Assembly (NCBI GenBank): GCA_033182465.1
Contig: CP137324.1
Span: 1,550,001 to 1,614,000 of the forward strand
Length of the DNA: 64,000 nucleotides
DNA from: Sanghuangporus weigelae
Lineage: Eukaryota > Basidiomycota > Agaricomycetes > Hymenochaetales > Hymenochaetaceae
Direction of reading: 5' to 3'
Part shown: positions 11,093-23,498 of the stretch, piece after piece
How the letters are laid out: every line of letters starts with the position of its first letter
Position numbering within the stretch: position 1 is the first letter of the stretch
Notes under the pieces: model-generated
The model's database searches: none
What the model saw: the letters and a program-made list of their open reading frames with translations, nothing else
What the model was told of the DNA's origin: nothing
Made by a program: the position numbers and the translations under genes

Positions 11093-12469
11093 ATGTCTTT
11101 TCGACCTGCTTTTCAGCGCGTAGCTGCGTCGCGCGCCGGGCTCGTAAGCTCCTCGCTGTTTCTAGGTTATAGCAATATTTCTGATTATGCCTTACTGTAG
11201 TCTCAGTTCTGTCTGAGTAGAGCACAAAATGAGACGCGCTGTCGGGCGAACTCGAGCTATAGAAATGAGTTCTTTACGAAGAGGATGTACGCGACTGGGA
11301 CTGAGCAGTCGCGAGCTACAGCAGCGAGCCAGATCTTCAAAAGACGAGAAGAGATGTACAAGCAGCGAAATAAGACGTTGTTGATGTACTCAACAGCCGT
11401 CGTGCGTCCTCTCAAACTTTTATCACATTCATGCAAACAACTTACTATGTGTTCACACTCAGATCTTATTCGCAACGGGCATGTCCTACGCCGCCGTCCC
11501 CCTCTACCGCGCCTTCTGTGCCGCAACTGGTTTCGCCGGGACACCAGTGGTCGGTACAGGCAAGTTCTCTCCAGAGCGACTCGTCCCCGTCTCAGACTCC
11601 CGGCGAATCCGCGTGCGCTTCAATGCAGACACTTCTGAAGCACTCCCTTGGCAGTTCATGCCGCAGCAGAAGTACGTCGACGTCCTCCCTGGTGAGACGA
11701 GTTTGGCGTTTTATAAAGCGAGGAATACGGCACCGTACGATGTTATTGGGATTGCTACGTATAATGTTACACCTGATCGGGTAAGTGCTTTTCGTTTTTC
11801 ACCTTGTCTCTTTGTCGGACAGGATGCTATGTGGAGAGGACTGGGCAAGCCTTCGAAGTGAGGTGGACAATGTGCAGAGTCCTTGTCCTCGCTGTGCACC
11901 TGCAGCGGATACGCTTGGGAACCGTTCTCAATGCCCTTTATTGATCCATATTTTGCCTTATGCTGTTTATCTCGTCCATCTTGCTGGTCGAGTTGTCTTG
12001 TCTGCAGGAGAGGTCACTTGAGCTTTTCTCGATTCTAGACACATTTGTAGAACGTTGTGAAGGGGATGAGTAGTTCAAATTTCTTCTCAACTGTGCTTCG
12101 AGACTTCACATTATATTGAATTTTTTTATTTATTTCTAGATAGCATCATATTTTGCCAAGGTCGAATGTTTCTGCTTCGAAGAGCAGAAATTATTAGCAG
12201 GAGAGGAAGTGGACATGCCACTGCTATTCTTCATCGACCGGGATGTTTTAGAGGATCCAGCATGCAAAGATGTTGATGATATCGTGTTATCGTACACGTT
12301 CTTCCGGTACGACTTCCGCCATCTGATGCACAATAGTCACTAACTATTTGTCGTTAGTGCTCGACGAAATGCGTCAGGGCAGCTTGAGCCTGATGCGCCC
12401 GAGGATGTTGTGCAAGCATCACTGGGATTTGACAAGTATGAGCATGCACCGACGAATAAAAAGGAATAA
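11093..12469 (+). CDS. COX11: cytochrome c oxidase assembly protein COX11
   Basis: Inner-membrane copper chaperone that supplies the CuB site of cytochrome c oxidase subunit 1. Five exons: 11093-11143, 11201-11401, 11463-11780, 12140-12306, 12358-12469; frame-checked, 282 aa. The first about 70 residues form a basic mitochondrial presequence. One membrane helix (MYSTAVILFATGMSYAAVPL) precedes LYRAFCAATGFAGTP, and the soluble domain carries the copper-binding CFCFEEQ motif followed by PLLFFIDRD and the YTFF segment. The intron before CFCFEEQ is 359 nt, six times the local norm, though its splice sites are normal and the frame continues correctly. The 17-residue first exon is supported because it extends the presequence in frame. 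Confidence 0.92.
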
Positions 12470-12712
12470 ATCATAAAATAATGTAGAGATATTATAATGA
12501 TAATGAAATAAACACTACTCTGTAGCATCATGTGAGCAGTGCCAGTGCACAGTGCGCAGTTTAGCTCAGCATCAGCAGCAACCAGCTTGTTCTCCGACGC
12601 CGACGACTAAGACTCCGCACAGCATACATACACTCGGGTCCGCCCTACTACTTATAAGCGACCATCAGGGGTCTGCAATAATTTGAATTTATTTCTGATT
12701 GACGACGAGACG

Positions 12713-15700
12713 ATGGACTCGTATACGGGCAGGCTGAGTACAGAGTCCGCGAGTGGCCGCTCTAAACCTGGCTTTGGTATTCCACGACGTCTCTCAAAGT
12801 CCAACCGCGATAATCACAACTCAAACTCAACGGCCATGGTCGATGCATCTCCTCAGCCGGGCAGACCACAGCAGCACTCTCGTTCATCATTTCTCAGCTT
12901 CTCGTTTGCGAAAAATAGGACCAACAGTGCTCCGTCGACGCAGGTTCATCAGCCTACACTCAGCACGGTCCGCGAGGCGCGCGGAAGTAATAGCACCACC
13001 AGTACTGCTGGGAATCAAGCGGATGAATTTGGTTTGTCTGTGTCACGACCTCCACCTCAGCAGCACCAGTCTGCTCCTGGCTCTGGCTCTGGTCCTGGTC
13101 CTTCTTCGTCGCCGACCTTACAAACCCAATCAAGAGGCCAGATGGCAACTACTGCTCCCGCTGGTCCGTCTGGATCACAACAAGGAGCAGGGCAACAACA
13201 GCAACCAGCGACGCAAAAACAACTTCACCCAGAGATCCGCTCCATCGTCAGCCTCTCCACCGCTCAAGCACACAAGATATACTTCTCCGGCCCGCTCGTC
13301 AAGCATGTCGAGCGACATACGGATGGGAAGATCGTCGGGAAGGAGGAACCGTGGCGCGAGGTGTGGGTCCAACTCGGCGGGACGACCCTCAGCGTCTGGG
13401 ATATGAAGGAGATCGAGGAGGCTAGTAAGCGAGGGACGGAGGTCCCCCCGACATACCTCAACATCACCGACGCCTCCATCCATGTCCTAGGTGCCGTCAC
13501 TATGCCCAGCCCGGACGGTACCCCGGTCAAGTACTCGAATGTGATCACCCTTACGACGGCTGGGCTGAACCTCTTATTGTTCTCATGTCCGAGTCCGCAG
13601 GCGCTCGTGGCGTGGACCGCGGCACTGCGACTGTCGGCATATGAGAAATCGCGGTTGGAAGAACTATATACGGCTCATCTACTTCGCATGTCGCTTAGTG
13701 AGAATGGTGTCTGTGAGTATCTACATATTCATATTCCCCGGCATTCTTTACGCTGACGCCGTTACAGGGAAGGACCCGCGCTCGCCGCTCGTCAACGGCC
13801 GTATCGAAGGATGGGTCAAAATCCGCATTAACGGCCAGACCGACTGGAAGCGTCTCTGGATGTGTGTTCAGGGCGGTCAAGCAGATGGCAACGCCGACGC
13901 CTCTATGACACGCAAACACCGCATGTCCGCTCTCTTCAGTCGCACCTCACACGAACACAGTACCAGCATCACCTCTATCCCCTCACCTGACCGTTCCGGT
14001 GGTGTTGTTGGTCCTGGCAGCGCCTTCGACCCTCGTCTCCCCCATATCGCATTTTACGCCTCCCCTAAACCCCGCGATCGCAAAAAGGGGCTGCTCACCT
14101 TCACGGGCGTAACTCAGGTGTTTGCTGTATATCCGGAACGCCCCGAGCTAATCAGTCGAAGCACGCTTATCAAAATGGAAGGATTCATCGGAGATGAGGA
14201 GCTCGCGGGTGAATGGCGCTCGCGAGAGGGTTGGTTGCTTATGATGCCAGAGCCGGACCCGGGTAAATTGGGGTCGTTGGAGATGCTTAAATGGCTTGTC
14301 GGTACGTCCGATGTTAATTGTTTTTATTTTTATTTTTCTGTCTACGTAGACTATGTGCTAACTATGGCTCAGGTTTACATGATGCGTTTAGCCTTTATGG
14401 ACGTCCAGGGGGCTATACTTGGAACCCACGTGAGCCTATCTCGTTGATGTTTGCGTATCCCGTCGGACCGCACAAAGACGTGAGTTTAATGTCCATCAAT
14501 CATCAGATCAAACTGAAAAAAAACTGAACTGATTCACTGATGATGTCCAAATGATAGAACCTTTTCCTTGATCGCGAACTCGCCGAGAGTGTCGACCCTC
14601 GTGAAGACAGAGGGTCCGTCGTGCGTCAAAAGTTCAAGGAGATTCTTATCGAGCGCATGTACGGACAAGACGCTGCACAAAGAATATCCATGAACTTCTC
14701 GTCTCCGACGGGTAATGGAAGCGCGGCGCCTTCGAGTGTGCCACCATCACTTCCACCTATTCAAACTGTGGTAGAACGGCCATCAGAGGAGTCTGAAGAT
14801 CATCAGTTGCAGGACCAACGTGCTCCTCAAAATGGGGTGGGGGGTGCAGCTGCTGCTGGAGGTGGATCCTTCCAGCTTCCTCCTCTCAGCTTTGACATCG
14901 GTACGAGCGCTGCCTCAAACTTACCGCCTGCTCGTGATACGTCCTCCCTGTCGCCTATCACAGAGCGCACAGATAGCCATTCGTTGTCTCGTGGAAGTAC
15001 GCAGGAACAGTCACATATCTCGCCTGCGACTTCTTTGTCACTACGGGGTGCGACGAAACAGTCAACGATCGAGGAGGAGGAGTGTACGAACGTACTTGGA
15101 CCACAGCGTGTTGAAAGTCCGCCTTCAATACATGATATGCCATCGACCAATCAACAACGACAGACGAGTGTGACGTCGCCTCCGACAAGACCAGCACAGC
15201 TCGCACCGCGCTTTAGTCAAGATTCTGGTGCGGGGCTGGGATCAACATCGGTTTCAGCTTCAACGTCTGTGTCGGCGTCGGGACTGGGATCGGGTCAGGG
15301 TTCCGGTTTAGGCACGGGCACTGTCAGTGGTGTGACAAGTCCAGCCCGGGGGGCACGTTCGCCTCCGCTGTCTCCGGAGTCGTCGATATCGCGTTACAGC
15401 CAGCCAGAGGACTCGATCTACTCCAATCAAAATGTACATATAACGAGTCCGGAGCAGGTACAATCGCCAGCCTCGACTTCAACTGTACAGAGTCCAGTAC
15501 CCGAGCGTGATCACGACGCGCGTTCATCTCCGCCTTCGTCATTTGCTACGCAGATGCAAAGACAGTACCAGTCGCCGAAGTCGTCAGTCCCGCCTCGCAT
15601 GCAGCAATACCAACAACAGCAACAGCAACATCAGCAGAATGATCCCGTACCGCCGACTCCTGCGAGTATGTTCTCGACTTCGACGCATATGAGCTCGCCG

Positions 15701-18586
15701 TTTTCAATCAACGAGCTCAACAAAGAACAGCCTCCTGTTCCACCAGAGAAGAGCTTCCAGCGGAAGCAACCGCAGAACCAGCAGCAGCATTGGGAGCCTC
15801 AATACAAGCATAACGCTGCGGAGTCGGAATATGTGTTCGACGAACCGGGTGCTTTGTACCTCATGCAGCAGCACCGACAAGCCGAGGGCTTGCAGCAAGG
15901 ACCTTCTGGACGGCGCAGCGAGGACAGAGACGAACGAGATGAGGACGAGCATTCGGATAACTCTGAGCATTCGGCGTTGACGAACCCGATGAGCGTAAGA
16001 TCTGGTGCGCCTCTTCAATTTGCCGGCGCTAGAGCGACCCCTCCGCCAAGAGCAACCCCCTCGCCCGGCGCGTCGCCTTCACCCTCATCATCTCGCGTAC
16101 CTGTCTCGCCTGTTCCACGCCGACATGCACCCGGAGGCTTTGAAGTCGTCTCAGGTGCAGTTGGTACTGCAGCGCTGGGTGGAGGTGCGAGTGTGCGCAG
16201 TGGACGTTCCGGCTCGTTGCCGGATACAAGCTCTTACACGGCTACCTCGCCTGCTTTGGGAGGTGCATTTCCCGGTGGTTCCGGTGTGGGTGCCGGCGTT
16301 GGTTCTGGAAACGGCAACGTGGGAACAGGATTGGTCGAGAACGGGTCTGGAAGCCGAGGACTCGGAAGAAGACCTTCTGGTGCACGTGCACCTCAACAGC
16401 AGCCTCGCACTGTTGGCGGTAAACGATTTGTTCCTACTGATTCTCCTTCGTCTCTACCTCTCGAAGCTGACGAGCAGCAACCTTCACTATCACCCCGCCC
16501 ACCATCAGCTCAGGCGACGTCTTCGTTGACAACCTCACCCCAACCATCGCAGGTAGGTAGTCCGCAGTACGGTAGACAGGTGCACAGCCATATGGCGAGT
16601 TCGCTTGCGGAGGATGAGACTGTCGACGCGCTTGCTGTTCTGAGCTTCTTGGAGCAGCAGGACGCGCCTGCGCTGTCGGAGCCTGCGAAGGCCACGTCAC
16701 AACAAAATGAGAAGTTGCAGCAAGTGAAAAGAGGTCTGTCTGGAAGTTCCTCGTTACCTCCGCCCCCAACGATTTTGGAACCTGAGGATCGTGCACCGTC
16801 ACCACCTTCGCAACACACCGGCAGCAAACCGTATCGATCGTCGTTCGCTCCATCCAAGCAAGCTGCTGAACGTAAGGCGAGGTCTGCAGCCCAGCAAGCT
16901 GCGCATGAAGAAATTTTGCACAAGCCTGGAAGGCCGAACGGAAAGCAACGTGCGAAGCAACGCGAGGGAGGTTGGGAAAGTAGTGAGGACGAAGAGGAGG
17001 AGGAAGAGGAAGAAGAGGAGGAAGACGATGATGACGTGAACACGGATGATGAAGCTCCTCGTACCGCGTCCCGTGGTCCGCCCTCGGGTGCTCCCTCCAT
17101 CGCAGCACCCGTCGGAAGGAACCCTATGGTGCAGCAACAGATGCGTGGACTGTCGCCATCGAACTCGGCATCCGAAGAGTTTAGGGACCATCAAGGCCAG
17201 CAACGGGCGGTTCGCACGCTGCCGCAGATCCCGCAACGGGGTCGATCACCTGGTGGTACGTAGCCGAATACTCAAATAATACTCATTAGAACGCGTTGAA
17301 TCTAACTTCTTAATTTTCTTTGGACTTTTTCGTGTGCTCTAGGCTCGGATCGTAGGTATGATCAGTATGATGGACCACGCGAATCGAGCATGAGTCGTCC
17401 GCAGTCATACCTTCCGCCGCAACTGCAACAGCACTATCAGCAGGCCCAGCAGCCGGGTGCTGCGCGTCAAAATATCTGGAGCTCTGTTCTTGATACGAAG
17501 ACCGATACGGGGATGCCAGGACTAAACAACAACAACGGTAACCATAATCGGGATACGTTCGTGCAGATCGAGGCGCCTGCGGAGACGATGACGAAGGCAT
17601 TCACGCCGCAGGGCTTGTTGTCAGCTGGTATGCAAGACAAGGAGGAGAGGTCTGCTAAACGTCAGGAGGAGCTTGCTCGTGAATCGGGTGCTTCGCTCAT
17701 AAACGTACCGAATAAGCCTCCACCGCCACAAGTCGGCCTGCTCGGTGCGATTACAGCTCATGAACGCGAGAGGAAACGCGAGGGAGGTATGGGAGCAACA
17801 TTGACGGAACGCGAGCGCGAGAAACGGATGGCGGAGGAAAGACAAAGACGCTTAGATGAGTTGCAGCGCCAGCAGCTTGAACAACAACAGCAGCTCGCCG
17901 CACAATTTGGAGGGATGTACGGAGGTGGATTGAGCCCGCAGATGACGGGTATGAACCCTATGATGGGCGGGTTCCCAGGCTACCCGCAAATGATGGGCCC
18001 GCAGTCGATGTACTTCAATCCAATGCTCCCGATGATGAACCCGCAGCATATGTTCGCTGCTCAACAGGCCGCACAGGCGTATCAGCAAGCCATGATCGCG
18101 ATGTCGACTGCAGGCTCTCAAGCCGGTGGTCCTGGTGGTGGTAATGACGGGAACGCCAACGGTGGGGACAGGATGAGCCAGAACTTGAACCCGATGGGCA
18201 ACTCGCCCTCACCTGGGGGGATGATGGGCTTCGACCCGCGGATGTCGATGATGGGCATGGGTGGTATGATGCCCATGATGCCTATGGGCGGGATGTCGCC
18301 TATGGGTATGCAGATGACTGGTGGAAGCGGAATGGGTTCACCAGGAGGTGGTGCTATGGGTGGTATGGACCCACGCTTCTCGCTCGGTCCGAGTGGGTTT
18401 GATAGCTGGGGTGGAGGTGCGATGGGAGGGCCGCTGGGAGGACATACGCCTGGTGGTTCGGGTCAGCAGTCTCAGCGCGCCTCGGCGTATAACGGTTCCC
18501 CGAGAGGATCTCCAGCGCCGAATCGTGGAAACAATGGAAATGGAAATGGGAACGGGCATGCGGAGGAGAGCGCTGCTAAGGCCTGA
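12713..18586 (+). CDS. large PH-domain protein, Skg3/Caf120 type
   Basis: Five exons: 12713-13712, 13768-14301, 14373-14479, 14558-17255, 17343-18586; frame-checked, 1860 aa. After a Ser-rich leader of about 190 residues come a PH-like domain (IYFSGPLVKHVE... WREVWVQLGGTTLSVWD ... NVITLTTAGLNLLLFSC... WTAALRLSAYEKSRLEELY) and a second globular part (GRIEGWVKIRINGQTDWKRLW ... IAFYASPKPRDRKKGLLTF ... SLEMLKWLVG). This order is that of fungal Skg3/Caf120 proteins, linked to bud-neck/polarity sites and to CCR4-NOT. Residues from about 560 on are disordered, with Gln runs, an acidic Glu/Asp block at about 16986-17045 and a Met/Gly-rich C-terminus containing QAYQQAMIAMS. The start is the first ATG after an in-frame TGA-free leader lacking another ATG. 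PH assignment firm, role inferred. Confidence 0.82.
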
Positions 18587-19138
18587 ATCTGAATGGTAGT
18601 GGTGGAAAATTTCAGTTCATTGGTCGTTATTCTTTTGCGATACATGATGCTATGATGCTACGTTTCTTTCCTCATCATCGTCATATTCCTGTGTCTCTTT
18701 TCTAACTATTAGCATTACCATCACATGGACATATTCTTTCTAGTTCTCTAACCATGCGGACCTTATTCGAGCTTCTTCGTTCGATCTTGAATCTTGGTGT
18801 TAATTCGCTCTGTTCAATCCTTGTGTTCATTGACTTACGCTCTTTGATTCACCGGTGTTTTCTTGTGTACATATCTTATGTGCTCTGCCCTCTGATCACC
18901 ACTCTCACTTTCTATCTCTATCCTTTTCTCCGGAGTTTATGCAACCTTTACACCCCCCGGCCAATGATTGTTGTTTGCTTTTAAGTTACATAAGTCGATG
19001 AGGTCAAAATCCGATCAAGCAGACAATCTCAATGACGTCACCGGTTCAAAAAGCCAATTTATTATCTAATTATCTAATCTACAGATCTGATTCCGGTGCA
19101 GATCTTTCGTAATTTTTCTCGCTTTGCCTGGAACCATC
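18587..19138. other. intergenic region, PH protein to EFM4
   Basis: About 550 bp holding the 3' UTR of the PH gene and the EFM4 promoter. It is pyrimidine-rich around 18660-18960. No supported gene or repeat. Confidence 0.4.
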
Positions 19139-20232
19139 ATGTCGGACTCACCTGTGAATGAAGATCTGCAGCCATCGAAGCTGGGCACGAAAAAATAGTA
19201 GGTATATTATGACGCGTTTTTTATGCGTGAATATATTGGGACCTATCAGTGACATGTTGCCTTGAAGCTGGGATAGTATTTACGAGCAGGAAATCACGAA
19301 CTTTGAAGATTTTGGTGATGAAGGAGAGGTGTGGTGTGTCTTGATTATCTTTTCCGCGATCGTGTGTAACTGTACTGATATATTCCTTTTACTTTCTCTT
19401 GTCGTTGTGGACTGATCTGGAATGAGATAGGTTTGGTCAAGAAAGCGTAGAAAAGATGGTGTCATGGGCGCTCTCGAACGTCCCTCCGTCCTCGTCCTCA
19501 TCTTCGTCCGCATCCCCTTCCGCGTCGTCCTCTTCTGCACCAAAGATCCTCGAAGTCGGCTCAGGGAATGGGAATCTGCTCTTTGCGCTCGTCGATGCGG
19601 GGTACGATCCCTCGTATCTAGCTGGCATAGATTACTCGCCGGATGCAGTAAGACTTGCGCGGGAGATCGCGTCTGAACGGGGAAGAGGATGTGAAAAGGT
19701 TATTTTTGAAGAAGTTGACTTTCTCAACATGAGACTCGAGGAAGGGAAACTATGTGGAATTCTAGAGGTGAGCGCCGGAGAGAAAGGAGGCGGGGACGGA
19801 TGGACGCTCGTACTGGATAAAGGCACTTATGATGCTATGGCACTTGCGGAGCGCGATGAGGATGGGACGAGACCTTCTGACTCGTACCCCGAACGAGTAG
19901 CGGCGCTTTTGGCACCTGGCGGTTATTTCTTGATTACATGTGAGTTTCGCTTCTTTCGCCTAGGTCGAAAGTTTCGATTTACGAATAACTTGATAAACAG
20001 CGTGTAACTTCACGCGCGAAGAGCTCTTGCGGACGTTCCAGACGCCTGATACAGGCCTCATTTACCAGTCGGTCCTTCTACTATGTACTTTCCGTCTTAC
20101 TATACTTACGGATTCTGATCCCGGGGACCTCCTTTCAGTTCGGAAATAGAGTTCCCGAGAATATCGTTCGGCGGAGTACAAGGCAGTACGTACTGCAGTG
20201 TAGCACTTCAAAAATCGGCAAAGGCGCAATGA
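19139..20232 (+). CDS. EFM4: protein-lysine N-methyltransferase EFM4 (eEF1A methyltransferase)
   Basis: Class I SAM-dependent enzyme of the METTL10/EFM4 family, which methylates a lysine of translation elongation factor 1A in the cytosol. Five exons: 19139-19197, 19268-19333, 19431-19939, 20001-20067, 20139-20232; frame-checked, 264 aa. The N-terminal LGTKKYWDSIYEQEITNFED is the family signature. Then come motif I (ILEVGSGNGNLLFALVDAG), motif II (LAGIDYSPDAVRLA), VLDKGTYDAMAL (motif post II) and YFLITSCNFTREEL (motif IV), ending EIEFPRISFGGVQGSTYCSV. The exon 4 donor is the CA|GTCGGT site; the more obvious downstream GT breaks the frame. A decayed second copy of exons 3-4 lies at 22.8-23.4 kb. 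Confidence 0.9.
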
Positions 20233-20987
20233 AAAATACTATAGGACGTCTGGTGTGACGATTAGGAGCAACGACGCGCAATTTCTATCGCGTCAACCAA
20301 ATTATTCTGACTCTGAATGGAGTACCGGGGAAAATGTCAAAGTTTTTAAGGTGGGAATCCTGGCGGTGTGGGACTCGCTAGACCTAGCGGACTTCCTTGG
20401 CAGTCTCTTCCGCCGGACGAATTATACGCTAAATGACGCCCTTCAAAACGAGTTGCGAGGCTGATGGATCATCCGTTCAGATACCAGTCTAGAGCATAAC
20501 GGCAACACTGTCCTAGAAAAATCGGCTTTCATGCGCGAATTGGTAATTAACGAGAAAATATTTCTTGAGCGCAGCGGACACAGTATGCCTCGTCGACTCC
20601 ACCGTCTTTTGTTCGTATGCGAGCTCGAGCATAATTTCTGGACATTTTTCATCTTGGGCACTTCCGAATAATGCACTTGATGCCTGGAGGATGCACTGGC
20701 GGATGGGTCTAATGCAAAGTAGGTATGCATAAATTGACTTGAGTGTAGAATTGTGGTAAGACAAGTGTCAAGAAGCCTCTGGATAGTACAACAAATGTGG
20801 AAACGACATTGTCTGCGAGATAAACAAGAATACCAGAAAGTGGGAAGAATTGTTCAGACAGGTACGATCTAGTTTAGTAGACTGTGAGGTGTGATTCAAA
20901 GAGATTGTCAGGATCGACCTCGTCTAATGATCAAGGTCAGCATATAGCTTTATTACAGGGCAGGACCATCATGTACCACTCACCAGG
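20233..20987. other. tail-to-tail intergenic region EFM4 / membrane protein A
   Basis: About 750 bp between two stop codons. Short frames on both strands have no recognisable motif or splice model. It contains the EFM4 3' UTR; nothing else is supported. Confidence 0.4.
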
Positions 20988-21824
20988 TTATTCACGTCCA
21001 GACTTCTTGCATTGCTGATATAACTCTGCACTTGCGCAAAACACGAGCACTCCACAGGCAACCTTCACGGCCATAGGAATCGTGACCCACGACATGACTG
21101 TCATGACGAGAAGTGCAACGAGAAAGGCAGCGCCACTCCAGTAGAGAATGGACGCAGCCATAGAAGCTCGATTACTGAATGCAAGACTGTACGATGAACT
21201 GCGTATAGGGTTCGACAGATGCACACCGCAAGCTTGCAGCCAGAGAGACATGATGGAGAAAATGAATGATGCCAAGAAGAGGGCACTCTTGATACCATGG
21301 ACTGCAACAGAAGAATTATCGTAGTTCACTGGGATAATGTTGTTGTCCAGTAGATGCTTGAGCACGAGACTAGTCTAGTCACGAATGAATTGCGTGAACA
21401 ATGCCGAGCACCATAAAGATGAATACTCACCACAGTAAAGAGCTTGGAATTCATGATGCTCTGCATCTCAGCATCCAAATTACAACACGCAATCAGAAAT
21501 ATAGCCACAGCAATGCTGATCGTGATGCTATAGCAGACGAATACGGCAGTTACGGCTTCGACGTAGACCTCATAGAGAGATGCGAACACAGCGACGGCCA
21601 TTGAAAAGAAAGAGAAGCAGCGCGCGTCGAGGGCATTTGCTACAAAATGAAGGCTCCAAGTGATGGCGCCAATTGCCAGAGCAGAATTTGAAGATGCACT
21701 GCTGATGACAATCTTGTGCTTAGACAGGAAAATGGCGACGAGCCACACCTGACAGCATCGTAAGTATATGCCGCCTTACCAACAAGTAAGGAGCACTACG
21801 ATATATATACAAATACATGCTCAT
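20988..21824 (-). CDS. multi-pass membrane protein A (paralogue of 38.9-39.9 kb)
   Basis: Function unknown. Two 3' exons are secure: 21748-21431 (318 nt) and 21374-20988 (387 nt), both phase 0. The N-terminal exon is uncertain; an ATG at 21824 can splice through TTG|GTAAGG into the 318-nt exon. The product has about five to six hydrophobic segments, for example VWLVAIFLSKHKIVISSAS, YVEAVTAVFVCYSITISI and IKSALFLASFIFSIMSLWLQ. It matches protein B on the other strand at 38.9 kb in sequence (shared blocks TAVFVCY, MSLWLQA/MALWLQA, ASILYWSGA), in exon length and in intron phase. No catalytic or transporter signature is seen. It ends in a short charged tail (KKSGRE). Confidence 0.6.
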
Positions 21825-22065
21825 TTTGGTTCCGAGCGCTCTAATGCATGTGATTAATATGACAATTAGAACAAGCCGAAAGTATAAACTTACTGAGCCG
21901 TGACTGCCGTGATCCATGTGGAATCCAATGATCTAACACAGAGAACTGATCTAGAGTGTTGATGTACAGGGCGTAGTATAATATACAGATCAGAAGAACT
22001 TGAGTGGAACTGGAACTGGCAGGATAAGTGTTTGAAGAGACCGCATCGACACAGCTTATAAGCAA

Positions 22066-22125
22066 ATATCAATATCAATATCAATGTCAATATCAATGTC
22101 AATATCAATATCAATATAATAGTAT
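22066..22125. repeat. (ATCAAT)n-type microsatellite, first block
   Basis: About 60 bp of near-perfect ATATCA/ATGTCA hexamer units. The same unit returns at 22690-22742 in the same orientation, about 560 bp downstream. Confidence 0.75.
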
Positions 22126-22689
22126 ATCTCCCTCTTTTCATTTTTGTTGTTCCCCTACCTTCCACTGGCCCACTTGTCTTGAAAAAAATTTGCTTTTACG
22201 TATTTAGTGCTGGAAACAGGATTCTGCAGTTTTTTTGAGCAGAAACTGTATAGTTGCAATAAAATGGTTGAAAAATGCATTTTCTCAGCTTGGGAGGTGC
22301 TGTCTTTGCCACGTTAAAAATTCCAGCAAAACCATTAGACTACCATTTTTGTCTCAGAGCTTTTCGAATGCAGTCATATACTCCTACAATTTTTTCCTCG
22401 CAGATTTGTGTGCTCTAGAAATTAAAATTGAGAGATGAGTCCTGGGAGGGTGACATGAGGTGACAAAGGAGTTTGGTTTTGCCTATTCGATCGCGCCGCA
22501 CAGAACTGTGACAGCATGTGACAAAAGATGAAAAGAGGGATAATGATATTTTGCTCAATAAACTCTGTAAAAATATTTTGAAAGTTTATGGATGTCTATG
22601 CATACATTACGACCATGTTTGATTTTTTGGCGTGAAAAAAATGACGTTGCGAGTCTACAGACAAAAAATGAAAAGAGGATCACACTATA
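22126..22689. repeat. possible small inserted element between two microsatellite blocks
   Basis: A non-coding 564-bp stretch flanked on both sides by the same ATCAAT microsatellite. Its ends are imperfect inverted repeats sharing CCTCTTTTCATTTTT: left copy at about 22133-22148, right copy reversed at about 22665-22680. A further copy, AAAAGATGAAAAGAGG, lies at about 22523-22538. No coding potential. It may be a short non-autonomous element that split a microsatellite, but no clean target duplication can be proven. Confidence 0.3.
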
Positions 22690-22742
22690 GTATCAATAAC
22701 AATAACAACATCAATATCAATATTATCAATATCAATATCAAA
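22690..22742. repeat. (ATCAAT)n-type microsatellite, second block
   Basis: About 50 bp of ATCAATA/ATCAACA units, more degenerate than the first block at 22.07 kb but of the same unit and orientation. Confidence 0.7.
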
Positions 22743-22819
22743 GAAGCTGGGAATCAATGAGGATTAGAAGCCGCGCTGGTTATAATAAATAGGGAGCCGA
22801 AGACAATCACAGCAGGACA

Positions 22820-23440
22820 CAATGAGTAGGTTCGGTCAAGGAGTATGGACAAAAGGCTTATGGACAAAAGGCTCCTCCAGGCACCTTCAAATGGCACGCT
22901 ATCCTCCTTTTCATCTTCGCCCCGTCCACGATAACCATTTCTCCGAAGATCCTCGAAATAGCTCCAGGAAGCGGGAACTTGCTCTTTGCGCTCGTTGATG
23001 CCTTCGTATCCAGCTGGCATTGCTTACTCGCCCGATGCTTTGAAGCTTGAGAAGAAGATCGCGTCTGGACAAGGAGAACAGAGCGAAGGGATCATATCTG
23101 AGGTTGTTGATTTTCTCAACGTGGAACTCAAGTGAGGGGCACTGCAGGATGGAAGAAGTGCGGGCCAGAGAGGACTCGGAAGGTGAAGTGGAGAAAGGCG
23201 AGGACAAACGGATGCTCGTACTGCAAAGAGGTGCTAGTACTTGTGCTTGCAAAGCGTGATGGGGAAAGGAGGAGACCTTGTAAGTTGTGACTCGTACCTC
23301 AAATGAATGGCTGCGTTTCTGATCACTGGTGATTACTCCTATCCTATTACATGTGAGTATCACTTCTTTCAGCTACGATGGAAGTATTAAATACATGAAT
23401 TGCAGTAACTTCACATGCGACGAGCTCTCATACAAAGTGC
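22820..23440 (+). pseudogene. decayed duplicate of EFM4 (exon 3 to exon 4)
   Basis: Clear nucleotide similarity to the functional EFM4 at 19.4-20.0 kb. The splice acceptor and start of exon 3 (TAGGTTCGGTCAAG against TAGGTTTGGTCAAG), motif I (AAGATCCTCGAAATAGCTCC against AAGATCCTCGAAGTCGGCTC), the GCTGGCATTGCTTACTCGCC stretch, the VDFLNVELK region, the intron donor (ACATGTGAGTATCACTTCTTTC) and the AACTTCACATGCGACGAGCTC start of exon 4 appear in order. Because the intron is kept, this is a DNA-level duplication, not a retrocopy. The frame is lost: a stop falls just after the VDFLNVELK region, and segments present in EFM4 are missing. It ends about 60 bp before the stop codon of the convergent SGD1 gene. 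Confidence 0.8.
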
Positions 23441-23498
23441 GCGAGTATAGAGTATCATATGCTGATATCAACAATCCGTGCCTGGATAAGCAACGTCA

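Noticed and set aside
14621-17263. Long frames on the opposite strand of the PH-protein gene (for example 16434-17108 minus)
   Set aside because: Antisense readings of low-complexity Ser/Glu/Gln codons; the plus-strand exon joins to the PH-domain exons with correct phases.
20068-20075. Donor after CAGTCG in EFM4 exon 4
   Set aside because: It leaves the last exon out of frame; the GT four bases earlier restores the family sequence IYHSEIEFP.
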